Assembly (NCBI GenBank): GCA_022495995.1
Contig: JAFEMH010002514.1
Coordinates: 248,001 to 312,000 of the forward strand
Length of the DNA: 64,000 nt
Source of the DNA: Adenophora triphylla var. japonica
Taxonomy: Eukaryota > Streptophyta > Magnoliopsida > Asterales > Campanulaceae
Direction of reading: 5' to 3'
Shown: in pieces, positions 44,201 to 53,276 of the stretch
Layout of the letters: each line of letters opens with the position of its first letter
How positions within the stretch are numbered: position 1 is the stretch's first letter
Program-made: the position numbers and the translations under genes
The notes under the pieces: generated by a model
The model's database searches: none
Told to the model about the DNA's origin: nothing
The model's input: only the letters and a program-made list of their open reading frames with translations

Positions 44201-44593
44201 CACATTTTCGAGAAAGGTAGAAAGACTCGTCATACGGTCGTTTCGGGTGATCTCAAAATACTCTTCCCGAAACGTATCGTGACCTCCGAACCTAACAATC
44301 TCTGGTACTAAAAAAGCCTTTTCCTCATTTTCGCTACCAATAAAAACGACACCCCGTTTCAAAGCCTTTTCCTCGTTTTCGCTACCAATAAAAACGACAC
44401 CCCGTTTCAAAGCCTTTTCCTAAGTTTTTGCTACCAATAAAAACGACACCCTTTTTCACTAAGCCATTTTTCAACGTTTGGGCTCAAAATACAAAACCGC
44501 GTGGCGACTCCTCTCCTTCCCGAAAGAGAGGTCTCAAACACCAATCCGCGAAAGACAACCGCGTTCGCCGCGAGCGAATCCCGGGTAATTTCA
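41284..44593 (+). repeat. 3' LTR of TatB (3310 bp, with promoter segment triplicated)
   Basis: Same termini as the 5' LTR but 1240 bp longer. The extra length is two more copies of a ~575-bp segment (units from 41587, 42162 and 42736) plus an extra copy of a ~47-bp GCTACCAATAAAAACGACAC repeat at 44290-44440. Confidence 0.93.
41587..43312 (+). repeat. Triplicated ~575-bp promoter segment in TatB 3' LTR
   Basis: Three head-to-tail units start with GTGAGTCA at 41587, 42162 and 42736. Each has two palindromes and one TATAAATA box (41810, 42385, 42958) and ends in CAACGGGGTTCGATA. The 5' LTR has one unit (3331-3903). Confidence 0.93.
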
Positions 44594-44598
44594 CATAG
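44594..44598. repeat. TSD of TatB, right copy (catag)
   Basis: Identical to 3023-3027. Confidence 0.93.
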
Positions 44599-45784
44599 GG
44601 GGCACACCTGGGCCATGCTGCCAGAAGACCCTCTCCCCCAAATACATGACATTACAAGTCAAGCCCCACAACATCTTCCTCTTCTGTGTCACCACGGGAC
44701 CGCCCTCAAGCTCTTCGCCGCCATACCGAGCCCAGGGGTACAGCTCAAACTCCGCCGGGGTATCTCTCTCCAAGAACTCCTATACATCCCGATATGTGAT
44801 AGTGAGCTTCCCCCTGACCGTCCTCCTCCTCCTCAAAGGACGGGCACAGCCAAGCATAGCAGGATAGGCCCCCATGGCCTCAGCATCCCGATCCCACGAA
44901 AAACACCGGAAGATCTCATAAAACCACACCTGCAACAAAAGCAGATAAGGCTCAGGGCAAAAGAAGACGGAGAAATGACAAACTGCTAAATCACAAACCG
45001 CAAGAAACTTATACCTCCAACGCAAAATTGAAGCATCCCAGGGAACTGGCCACACCTCGGGTAAACATGTCCAAGGAAAAATAGAGCTCCGCCAAGCCTG
45101 CCTCGCCCCAAGCAATCTCACCAACTCTCCCCAAGTCCACCAAGCTCTCCAATAGAGGAAAAGGAGCAAAGGAAGAGTGATTCGAGAACAAAGTATCGGA
45201 AAGAGCAAACCCCAAGAAAGAGCACGCCAGCTGCTCAGCCGTCAACAAGCCGGTGCCCCGGCGATAGGCCCCAATGTTGGCCGTAATCTGCGCCTCTACA
45301 TCGCCATACAGCATGCCCATGCCCCTACGAGGAGAAGGTGCAAAGCCCAGCAGCTCCGCCAGCGTCCCATCGGACATCCTGGCCCGCCATCTCACTGGCC
45401 CTCCTTTGAAGGAAAGCCCAGTAATCGCCGCAAAGTCGGTGGGAGTCACCGTCACCTCTCCCCAGCTCAGATGGAAGGTATGCATGGTGTCCCACCAATA
45501 CTCGGACAAAGCCAAGAAGATGCTCTTGTTCTTCCTTGTCTCCGCAATCCGGCAAGATTCTCAACGAATGCGCCCAAACCAGAAGCAAAGACCAGCGTCT
45601 TAGGACTCGGTCTACCCTCCCTGGAGATATCCGGCAAATGCTGCCACAGCTCAACTACAGCCTCGAGCGACCCCCGAGACTTCATCTTCTTTGCCTTTCC
45701 GGACAAAGGCCCCTCATCCTGCAGGTAAACACAGCAAAATTACATCAATCACAGTACTTAATGCAAAATATCAAGAGGAAACGA

Positions 45785-46190
45785 CAGCATAAAAAGTCCG
45801 TCCCAACACGGCAAAGCATAAAAAGTCCGTCCCAACACAGCAAAGCATAAAAGTCCGTCCCAACACGGAAAAACGAAAACCGTCACAAAAAAACGACACA
45901 CATTGCACATAATTTTCGCCACATAGTCCGTCACAAAACACGGCACACACTATACAAATTTTCTCAAAAGAGAGATTAGTCCCTACACGACACATTTTCA
46001 AAAAAAAAAACCGTCACCAAACAGGGCGCACATTCCCACGGAGTCCGTCACAAAAACACGGCACACACTACTTGACGCATTTTCAAAAAGTCCGTCCCTA
46101 CACGGCACACACTTTCAGACAAAACCCGTCGTAAAACACGGCACACGTCACACTTTTTAACACAAAGTCCGTCCCTACACGGCAATTTCT
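45785..46190. repeat. Degenerate repeats in intron 1 of TatA PMD-like gene
   Basis: Copies of AAAAGTCCGTCCCAACACGG and related ACGGCACACAC units at irregular spacing. Open frames here are artefacts of the repeat. Confidence 0.75.
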
Positions 46191-46796
46191 CCATAATGTA
46201 CACATGAAAATAGCATAAAGGTACAAATCACTAAAGCATACATTTCAAAGAGAGGCACTTTATTTTCACAAATAAGAGCTAATCTCCACATTTTTGCACA
46301 AAAAACACATACCCACAATTCTTAATGCTCAATTTCAACAATTCATCACGAATTTCACAAAAAGAGCATGGCAAAAATAAAAGCCCCAAATATGCGAAAA
46401 ACTAAAACCTAGTTCTAGCATACAACAATTCGAATAAGAATCAAGACGAAATTGATTTCTTACCTCCTCGGCGGTCCTATCTCGCAAGTTGTGCACCTCC
46501 GGATCCGGATACAACACATCCGGATTCCTCGTCGAAGGCACAAAGGAAGTACAATTCCTTTGAAGGTCTGATCTCCGCTCAATAGTCTCTTGACCCCTTT
46601 GACGATGACCTCTTCTGACTCTTTCCGCCATAACGAGCAATTCAAGCAAATGCGGAAGGATTACTTAGGAAATTTTGGCCAAATACCAATTTTTTCTCTC
46701 CCTCTCTCTTTGTTTCTCACGACTGGAAATGGGAACAATGGAGGATGCTTCGTTGCTGGAAGCTGATCAAAACCTGGGAAATTAAAATCCCACGAT

Positions 46797-46849
46797 GGTC
46801 CGTACGGACCTCTTTGTAAACAAAGATGATCCGTACGGACCACTTTGCA
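46797..46849 (-). promoter_or_regulatory. Palindrome pair before the TatA PMD-like gene
   Basis: GGTCCGTACGGACC (46797-46810) + TCTTTGTA and ATCCGTACGGAC (46829-46840) + CACTTTGCA (46841-46849), 165-215 bp upstream of ATG 46631. The core is the one in TatA's LTR. Confidence 0.6.
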
Positions 46850-47283
46850 TAATATGGCAAGTTTACTCTTTTGCCCTTATAATCTTTGCCCCTGGCTGTC
46901 CAAAGGCATTTTCAGCAGATTCAATGCAGTTTGGTCCTTAACCCAACAAAACAAAAATCGGCTTTCATCCTAAGTCCGGATCTCACCCACTAAACGGTAA
47001 AACAAACAGAAAAGGCGCAAACGCCCCCGAACACAAATCCCAAGGCACAAAACGCCTCCAAAACACAAAACGGTAAACTAAACACCGGCCATCAAAGTAA
47101 GCCCGAAATCCCCTCCTCAGCGGACAAAACTCAAACGGGAACTCTTGAAAGCCCATACAAGACTACGCGTCCCCAGCAAATGAACACCGGCAGTCATCAT
47201 AAGTCCAACCTTTCCCCAACGGACAAAACACGAGGCAATCACGCCTCTCAAAATAAAAACACGAGGCAATCAAGCCTCTCACA

Positions 47284-47520
47284 GTCAGAGGACAAGTCAC
47301 GTCCTCACGCACGACACAACCTTATAGTCATAGGACAAGCCACGTCCTCACGCACGACACAACCTCAGTCAGAGGACAAGTCACGTCCTCACGCATGACA
47401 CAACCTCAGTCAGAGGACAAGTCACGTCCTCACGCACGACACAACCTCTCAGTCAGAGGACAAGTCACGTCCTCACGCACGACACAACCTCAATTAGAGG
47501 GCATAACACGTCCTCATCAT
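47284..47520. repeat. ~42-bp tandem repeat, 6 units (TatA 3' UTR)
   Basis: AGAGGACAAGTCACGTCCTC recurs near 47287, 47331, 47371, 47412, 47455 and 47496. Confidence 0.9.
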
Positions 47521-47895
47521 TATCCGCAGCCCGAAAGGCTTTAAATCCCTCGGTCCGGGAGACCGCATAAATCAGCCAAATCAATATCCGCAGCCCGGAA
47601 GGCTTTAAATTACTCGGTCCAGGAGACCGTATAAATCAGTTGAATCACTATCCGCAGCCCGGAAGGCTCTAAACCACTCGGTCCGAGAGACCGCATAAAT
47701 CAGCCAAATCACTATCCGCAGCCCGCAAGGCTCTAAACCACTCGGTCCAGGAGACCGCATAAATCAGCCAAATCACTATCCGAAGCCCGGAAGGCTTTAA
47801 ACCACTCGGTCCGGAAGACCGTATAATTCTCCCAAATCATTATCTCCAGCCCGAAAGGCTTTAAATTACCCAGTTTTGAAAACCGTAAAATTTCC
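47521..47895. repeat. 64-bp tandem repeat, 6 units (TatA 3' UTR)
   Basis: TCCGCAGCCCGGAAGGCTTT recurs at 47523, 47587, 47651, 47715, 47779 and 47843, exactly 64 bp apart. The same unit and period occur in TatD (50583-50965). Confidence 0.94.
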
Positions 47896-48069
47896 ATTTC
47901 AGGACACCACCACGTCCTCACAGTCGACCTCAGCGGTCACATCACCTCAGGGCACCACCACGCCTGCGTACACTCACAATTTCACGAAGTCGGAACTACG
48001 ATCAGGCTTGATTCTCGCTAGGGATACGTAGGAATCCTATCACAGGGTCCAGCCAACCGACCTATACAG

Positions 48070-48285
48070 TCTCACAGGACACCACCACGTCCTTACAATC
48101 GACCTATACGATCACACAGGATGCCACCACGTCCTCACAATCGACCTATACGATCACACAGGACGCCACCACGTCCTCACAACCGACCTATACGGTCACA
48201 CAGGATGCCACCACATCCTCACAACCGACCTATACGGTCACACAGGATGCCACCACATCCTCACAACCGACCTAAATAGTCACCC
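48070..48285. repeat. 42-bp tandem repeat, 5 units (TatA 3' UTR)
   Basis: ACAGGATGCCACCACGTCCT recurs at 48074, 48116, 48158, 48200 and 48242. Confidence 0.93.
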
Positions 48286-48556
48286 ACAGGACACTGACAC
48301 ATCCACACACAGAGTCTCAGTTAGGGGACTTCACACGTCCTCGCTCACGACAACACTCACCCCACACACGAACTACGATCAGCTTAATTCCCGCTAGGGA
48401 TACGTAGGAATCCTATCACAGGTTCCAGCCAAATGACCTAAACGGTCACACAACAGGACACTGCCACGTCCTCACGAGCCGATCTAAATGGTCACAACAG
48501 CAGGACACAACACATTCTCTCCCCGCACGCGATCCAGATCAGGACCCTTATCTTAT

Positions 48557-48600
48557 CGACGACCCCACTTCTTCCGTAAGTGACGTCGTCGAGGGGCTTC
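48557..48600 (+). other. Stem-loop and PPT of TatA
   Basis: CGACGAC (48557-48563) pairs with GTCGTCG (48585-48591), inner CACTT/AAGTG, followed by GAGGGGCTTC up to the LTR. Confidence 0.78.
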
Positions 48601-49878
48601 TGTAAGTACCCCAATCTGGATCACTCTCTTCCGAACGCACGAGAAACACCGCAGACTCACACAAACGCAGTCTCGAACACCATAGCCCTCTAAAACCCAA
48701 AAAACTACCAACCAAACCAAGGGGGGTCTTTCTGGGATAAAAAAGCACAAAAGGACTTTTTAGGAATTTCGGAAAATTTGGAAAAGCATGGAAGGTCTGT
48801 ACGAACCTCTTTGCACCAGACATAATTATTACGAAATCCTCTTAAGGTCCACATTATTTCCTCAAATCTGGGAAAACTAAATTTTTGGTTTTCATGGAAG
48901 GTCCGTACGGACCTTCTTGTACGTTTTCCAAAACTATAAATAGAGGGCTCCCCCTCCCTCATTTGACACACATCCCTCTTCTCCTCTCTCTCCCTAAGCC
49001 TTCAGACTCCCCTTATAAGACCATTTGGGGCACTTCCGGTCCCTTTCGGTTCCTTCTGGGGCCTTCCGAGCTCCCTTGCGGTGTTCCGAAGCCCTGCCGA
49101 GCACTACCGAGCGCTCCCGAGATGCTCCCGCGCTGCCCCAAGGAACTCTCGAGGTATTGTGAGGCCCCTCGTGGTACTCCGAAGCCTTGGATGGTCTATT
49201 CCGAGGCATCCCGGCCTTTTTCGAACCAAACCGACGATCCCGACGCACGTCGAAACTCTGCCCGAACGCAACCGACGATCCCGACGCACAATGAACCTCT
49301 GCCTTAATCCAGTCAACGATCCCTGTGAACCCAATGCACGCCAAAACTCTGCCCGAGTACACACCTGACAATCCCGAGGCACGCCGAAGCTCTGTTCGCA
49401 GACAATCGGCACATCCCGAAGCGATCCCGGTCCATCCCGGAACACTATTCTATCCTCAAACACTATTCCCCAGCGGAAGACAAACACGAACCAACATTCG
49501 TAAGGCTTCCTTCCTACACTATTTCAATACATTTCAATATGTAGTGTACAATGTAGACATCCGATACAACATGCATTTTTAAAAGCACATACACACACAC
49601 ACACAACATTTAAAGAAAGAAAGGGTACCGAAAGACTCGTTTTTACGAGGCGACTCGGGTGAGCTCTAATATTCTAATATTCTCTTCTCGAGGAGTAACC
49701 TGACCTCCGAACTCAAAAATCTCATCACACAACAACAGTTTTTAAATTGATGCCTTTTCTCAATGTTTGGGTCTAAATCAAAACGGCGTGGCGACTCTAC
49801 AAGCAAAACACAGCGAGACACCTCCCGACAATGCGAGATGCCGGGGCTCTGCGCGCGATCTAGATTCGGGTAATTTCA
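48601..49878 (+). repeat. 3' LTR of TatA (1278 bp)
   Basis: Starts TGTAAGTACCCCAATC after a PPT and ends GGTAATTTCA with no PBS behind it, so it is a 3' LTR. It contains the promoter (48794-48942), many CCCGAGGCA/CCCGACGCA-type short repeats (49080-49440), and the U5 box GGCGTGGCGACTC near 49787. Confidence 0.9.
48794..48942 (+). promoter_or_regulatory. Promoter of TatA 3' LTR
   Basis: GGTCTGTACGAACC (48794-48807) + TCTTTGCA, then the perfect 18-bp palindrome AAGGTCCGTACGGACCTT (48898-48915), then TATAAATA (48935-48942). Confidence 0.7.
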
Positions 49879-49959
49879 CTTATGTCTTTAAATATTTCCT
49901 CTGTTACCTCGTAGTGAGATACGTCCCCCTGTCTCCCTGATAGATATCTCATATTTTTT

Positions 49960-50150
49960 AGTATGATTACCATTCTTTTGGTAAGATTGGCTATCCTTCA
50001 CGTAGGGTAGATATCTTTTAGAAAGATTACCCACCTTTTCGTAAGATTAGCATATCTTTTAGTAAGATTACCCATCTTTTAGTAAGATTAGCCATCTTTT
50101 AGTAAGATTACCAATCTTTTCGTAAGATTAGCCATCTCTCAACTTAGGGT
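49960..50150. repeat. 20-bp tandem repeat (TatD 3' UTR)
   Basis: AGTAAGATTACCCATCTTTT units, about nine, partly degenerate. Confidence 0.88.
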
Positions 50151-50580
50151 AGACACCCCCAAACAGTCTCACTTAGGTCCAGACGCCATAAAATAGACTC
50201 AACATAGGGTAGACACCCTCAAACAGTCTCATATAGGGTAGACACCACCAAACAGTCTCACTTAGGGTGTAGACACCTTCAAAGAAACTCAACTTAGATA
50301 CTCCTCGCCTTTCCCGGACGTCATCGTAAGTCCGGATCTCTCCCACTAAACGGCAAAACAAACCCCAAGGCCCAAATGCCTTCAAAATGCAAAACATAAA
50401 AGTCAAAATGGCCATCAATGTAAGACCGTATGGAAATACATATCCCTAGCACCGGCCATCATCGTAAGCTCAAACCTGGCCCACTAAATGCAAAATAAAC
50501 ATAAAACGCACAAAACGCCTTCAAACACGAATCCCAAGGCACAAACGCCTCCACACTCACAGTTTCACCATCACCAGCAT

Positions 50581-50965
50581 GATCCGTAGCCCGAAAGGCT
50601 TTAAATTACCCGATCCGGAAGACCGCAAAAACCTTCCAAATCACTATCTGTAGCCCGAAAGGCTTTAAATTACCTGGCCCAGAAGACTGTATAAATCTCC
50701 CAAATTATTATCCGTAGCCCGGAAGGCTTTAAACTACCTGGTCCGAAAGACCGCATAAATTACCCAAATCATTATCCGTAGCCCGGAATGCTTTAAATTA
50801 CCCGGTCCAGAAGACCGTATAAATCTCCCAAATCATTATCCGTAGCCCGAAAGGCTTTAAATTACCCGGTTCGGAAGACCGTATAAATCTCCCAAATCAT
50901 TATCCGTAGCTCGAAAGGCTTTAAATTACCCGGTCCGGAAGACCATATATATTTCCAAAGCATCG
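50581..50965. repeat. 64-bp tandem repeat, 6 units (TatD 3' UTR)
   Basis: TCCGTAGCCCGAAAGGCTTT recurs at 50583, 50647, 50711, 50775, 50839 and 50903. Homologous to the TatA array. Confidence 0.94.
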
Positions 50966-51009
50966 TCCTCATAACAACACAACCAGAGGACATAACACGT
51001 CCTCCTATA

Positions 51010-51410
51010 CCACAACCCATCTTTTCATGAGATTACCCATCTTTTAGTGAGATTATCCATCTTTTCGTGAGATTACCCATCTTTTCGTGAGATTACCCAT
51101 CTTTTCGTGAGTTACCCATCTTTTCGTGAGATTACCCATCTTTTAGTGATATTACCCATCTTTTAGTAAGATTACCCATCTTTTCGTGAGATTACCCATC
51201 TTTTAGTGAGATTACCCATATTTTAGTGAGATTACCCATCCTTTCGTGAGATTACCCATCTTTTCGTGAGATTACCCATCTTTTAGTGAGATTACCCATA
51301 TTTTCGTGAGATTACCCATCTTTTAGTGAGATTACCCATCTATTTGTGAAATTACCCACCTTTTCGGGAGATTACCCACCTTTTCCGGAGATTACCCATC
51401 TTTACGTAAG
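51010..51410. repeat. 20-bp tandem repeat, about 19 units (TatD 3' UTR)
   Basis: GAGATTACCCATCTTTTCGT with C/A alternation (TTTTCGT or TTTTAGT). Confidence 0.93.
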
Positions 51411-51637
51411 ATCACCTCACACGCGAACTACAATCAGGCTTGATTCCCACTTGGGGTACGTAGAAATCCTATTAAAGGGTCCAGCCAACCAACCTTAACG
51501 GTCACCTTAGGACACCACCACGTCCTCACAGATGTTAGCAGTCACATCACAACAGAACACCACCACGTCCTCACGAACCGACCTACATGGTCACATCCTC
51601 TTCTAGCACGCGATCCAGATCAGGACCCTTATCTTAT

Positions 51638-51681
51638 TGACGACCCCACTTCCTCCGTAAGTGACATCGTTGAGGGGATTC
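51638..51681 (+). other. Stem-loop and PPT of TatD
   Basis: TGACGAC (51638-51644) against ATCGTTG (51666-51672), pairing through two G-T wobbles and one mismatch, inner CACTT/AAGTG, then AGGGGATTC before the LTR. Confidence 0.7.
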
Positions 51682-53260
51682 TGTAAGTACCCCAATCTGG
51701 ATCGATCCTCATCCGACGCCTGCTGTAAGTATCCAAATCCGGATCATCAAAATCCGTTAAAAGTTAACCGGAATTCGTTAACTCCCCCTTTCCGAGTCAA
51801 CGAGACTTCCCAGGACTGCCCCGTGCATCCAAATTCTAAAGTGTACTCAACACACGTTCTCACACGTAAAAGTACCACTTTCCTCGAAATACGCAATTTT
51901 CGGGGTCTTTCAGGCTTTGATTTGCTATTTTTTAGAGTCTCAACCTTTCGGAGGTCATAACTTCCTCGTACGAACTCCGTTTTGGGCCCACCGCATATCA
52001 AATCGTACGCGAGAACAAGATCAATACTTATAAATAATTTAATTTTGGAAAATTTGGAAATGGTGTCTTCTGTCATGCGACACACTTTGCCCCCATACAT
52101 AATTATTACAAAATCCTCTTAAAGTCCACTAGATTCTCTTAAATCCTGGAAAACCAAAAAACTGGTGATGGTTGACAGTGTCGTGCAACACATCTTGCCA
52201 AGGGACATTCTAATTATGAAATCCCCTTAAGGTCCACGATATTCCCTTAAATCTAGGAAAATCAAAAAACTGGTAATGGTTGCCAGTGTCGTGCGACACA
52301 ACCTGCCAGAATCTGTACCTTATAAATAGAGGCCTCCTCCTCTCATTTTTCACATACCTCCCTCTTCTCTCCTCTCTCCCAGCCTTCAGGAAGCCCCTTT
52401 AAGACCCTTCGGGGTAATCCTGGTCCCTTTCGGTTCCCTCCGAAGCATTCTGAGGCCCCTCGTGGTACTCCGAAGCTCTGCCGAGCACTGTCGAGTGCTC
52501 CCGAGACGCTCCCGAGCTGCCCCGAGGCACACCCGAGGCATTCTGAAGCCTTACCAATCCATCTCAAAGCCCTGCCAAGCCATCCTGAGCTGTCCCGACC
52601 CATTCCGAGCACAACCAACTATCCCGACGCACGCCAAAACTCTTCCCAAGCACAACCGACGATCCCGACGCATGCCTGACCTCTGCTTGAGTCCAGTCAA
52701 TGATCCCTGTGATCCCAATGCATGCCGAAACACTGCCTGAGTACACACCTGACAATCCCAAGAAACACCGAAGCTCTGTCCGCAGACACCGGTACATCTC
52801 GACGCAATCCCAGTCCATCCTGAAACACTATTCAATACTCAAACACTATTCCCCACCGGAAGACAGACATGAACCAACATTGGTAAGGCTTCTTTCCTAC
52901 ACTATTTTAATACATTTCAATACATAGCATACGATGTAGACATTATATACAGCATGCATTTTTAAAAGCACACACACACACACACAACTTTTAAAGAAAG
53001 AAGGGGTACCGAAAGACTCATTTTTACGAGGCAACTCGGGTGAGCTCTAACATTCTCTTCCCAAGGCATAACCTGACCTTTGAACTCAAATATCTTATCA
53101 CACAACAACAGTTTTAAACTAAGCCTTTTTTTAATGTTTTGGGCTAAATCAAAATGGCGTGGCGACTCTACAAGCAACGAAATGCAGCGAACACACGGTC
53201 CCGACTGACCAATGCCAGATGTCGGGGCGCCCGCGCGCCTCTCGTATCTGGGTAATTTCA
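51682..53260 (+). repeat. 3' LTR of TatD (1579 bp), mosaic
   Basis: Starts TGTAAGTACCCCAATC like TatA, but after 42 bp restarts with TGTAAGTATCCAAATCCGG (51724) like TatB's LTR. TatB-like sequence continues to about 51890, and TatA-like sequence follows (from about 52030). Ends GGTAATTTCA. TATAAATA at 52321-52328. Confidence 0.88.
52071..52328 (+). promoter_or_regulatory. Promoter of TatD LTR with three palindromes
   Basis: TGTCATGCGACA (52071-52082) + CACTTTGCC, GTGTCGTGCAACAC (52178-52191) + ATCTTGCC, GTGTCGTGCGACAC (52286-52299) + AACCTGCC, then TATAAATA (52321). Same layout as the other LTRs with a different palindrome. Confidence 0.65.
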
Positions 53261-53276
53261 GCAGGTCTCTTTTTCA

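Larger units (their letters stand above)
3028..44593 (+). mobile_element. TatB: complete giant Tat/Ogre-type LTR retrotransposon carrying TatC
   Basis: Both LTRs begin TGTAAGTACCC and end GGTAATTTCA, and the flanks carry the perfect 5-bp target duplication catag. In order it has the 5' LTR, tRNA-Arg PBS, leader, gag, a first protease-like domain, linker, a second protease with G-patch, RT, two RNase H domains, integrase (split by TatC), antisense DUF7745-like gene, antisense PMD remnant, tandem-repeat UTR, stem-loop/PPT and 3' LTR. Subtracting TatC leaves about 22.5 kb, in the size range known for Ogre elements. Many stops and frameshifts show it is dead. The dual RNase H arrangement and antisense genes after pol are known Tat-lineage traits. 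Confidence 0.93.
44594..46631 (-). pseudogene. Antisense PMD-like gene of TatA, 5' part (exons 1-3)
   Basis: Exon 1 46631-46464 (MAERVRRGHRQRG, arginine-rich as in TatC), intron with GTAAG donor, exon 2 45718-45015 with the PMD-like core (SEYWWDTMHTFHLSWGEV, VTPTDFAAITGLSF, AWGEAGLAELYFSLDM), an 85-bp intron, and exon 3 from 44929 (VWFYEIFRCFSW ... YPWARYGGE ... LTCNVMYLGERVFWQHG) to the TatB junction. Intron positions and sizes match TatC (85 versus 86 bp; 745 versus 549 bp). Breaks: a frameshift near 45540 and a stop near 44775. It continues at 3027. Confidence 0.75.
46850..48556 (+). other. 3' UTR of TatA
   Basis: No gene. Contains three tandem arrays and two copies of the conserved GAACTACGATCAGGCTTGATT ... 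GATACGTAGGAATCC block (47991-48060 and 48366-48430). Confidence 0.78.
1..49878 (+). mobile_element. TatA: 3' half of a Ty3/gypsy Tat-lineage element, interrupted by TatB
   Basis: This is the part of a plus-strand Tat element lying after its pol gene. It holds the antisense DUF7745-like gene (129-1652), the antisense PMD-like gene (split between 2135-3027 and 44594-46631), a repeat-rich 3' UTR (46850-48556), a stem-loop with PPT, and a 3' LTR (48601-49878). The 5' LTR, gag and pol would lie left of the window. TatB sits inside exon 3 of the PMD gene. Removing TatB and one copy of catag restores a continuous exon that aligns with the TatC copy. The first 128 bases are post-pol spacer; 14-52 match TatB 36647-36682 and TatC 24528-24562. 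Confidence 0.85.
49884..51637 (+). other. 3' UTR of TatD
   Basis: Repeat-filled, no gene. It has 20-bp arrays (49960-50150 and 51010-51410), a ~34-bp AGGGTAGACACCCTCAAACA array (50140-50290), the 64-bp array, and the conserved GAACTACAATCAGGCTTGAT ... GGTACGTAGAAATCC block (51426-51480). Confidence 0.78.
49879..53260 (+). mobile_element. TatD: 3' UTR and 3' LTR of a Tat element, truncated by TatA
   Basis: This is the terminal part of a plus-strand Tat element: a repeat-filled 3' UTR (49879-51637), the conserved stem-loop and PPT (51638-51681) and the LTR (51682-53260). The left edge is the end of TatA's LTR, and 49879-49883 (cttat) would be TatA's right TSD copy. The right edge abuts copia env-like sequence, so gcagg (53261-53265) is the expected TSD. 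Both partner TSDs lie outside the window. TatD shares a 64-bp tandem repeat with TatA, so the two are related. Confidence 0.8.

Noticed and set aside
45758..46001. Cysteine-rich minus-strand open frames
   Set aside because: They fall in degenerate repeats of an intron of the TatA PMD-like gene.
47284..48285. CRISPR-like regular arrays (also 40670-41085, 50581-51410, 63290-64000)
   Set aside because: Units are head-to-tail with no unique spacers; these are 3' UTR tandem repeats of plant retrotransposons.
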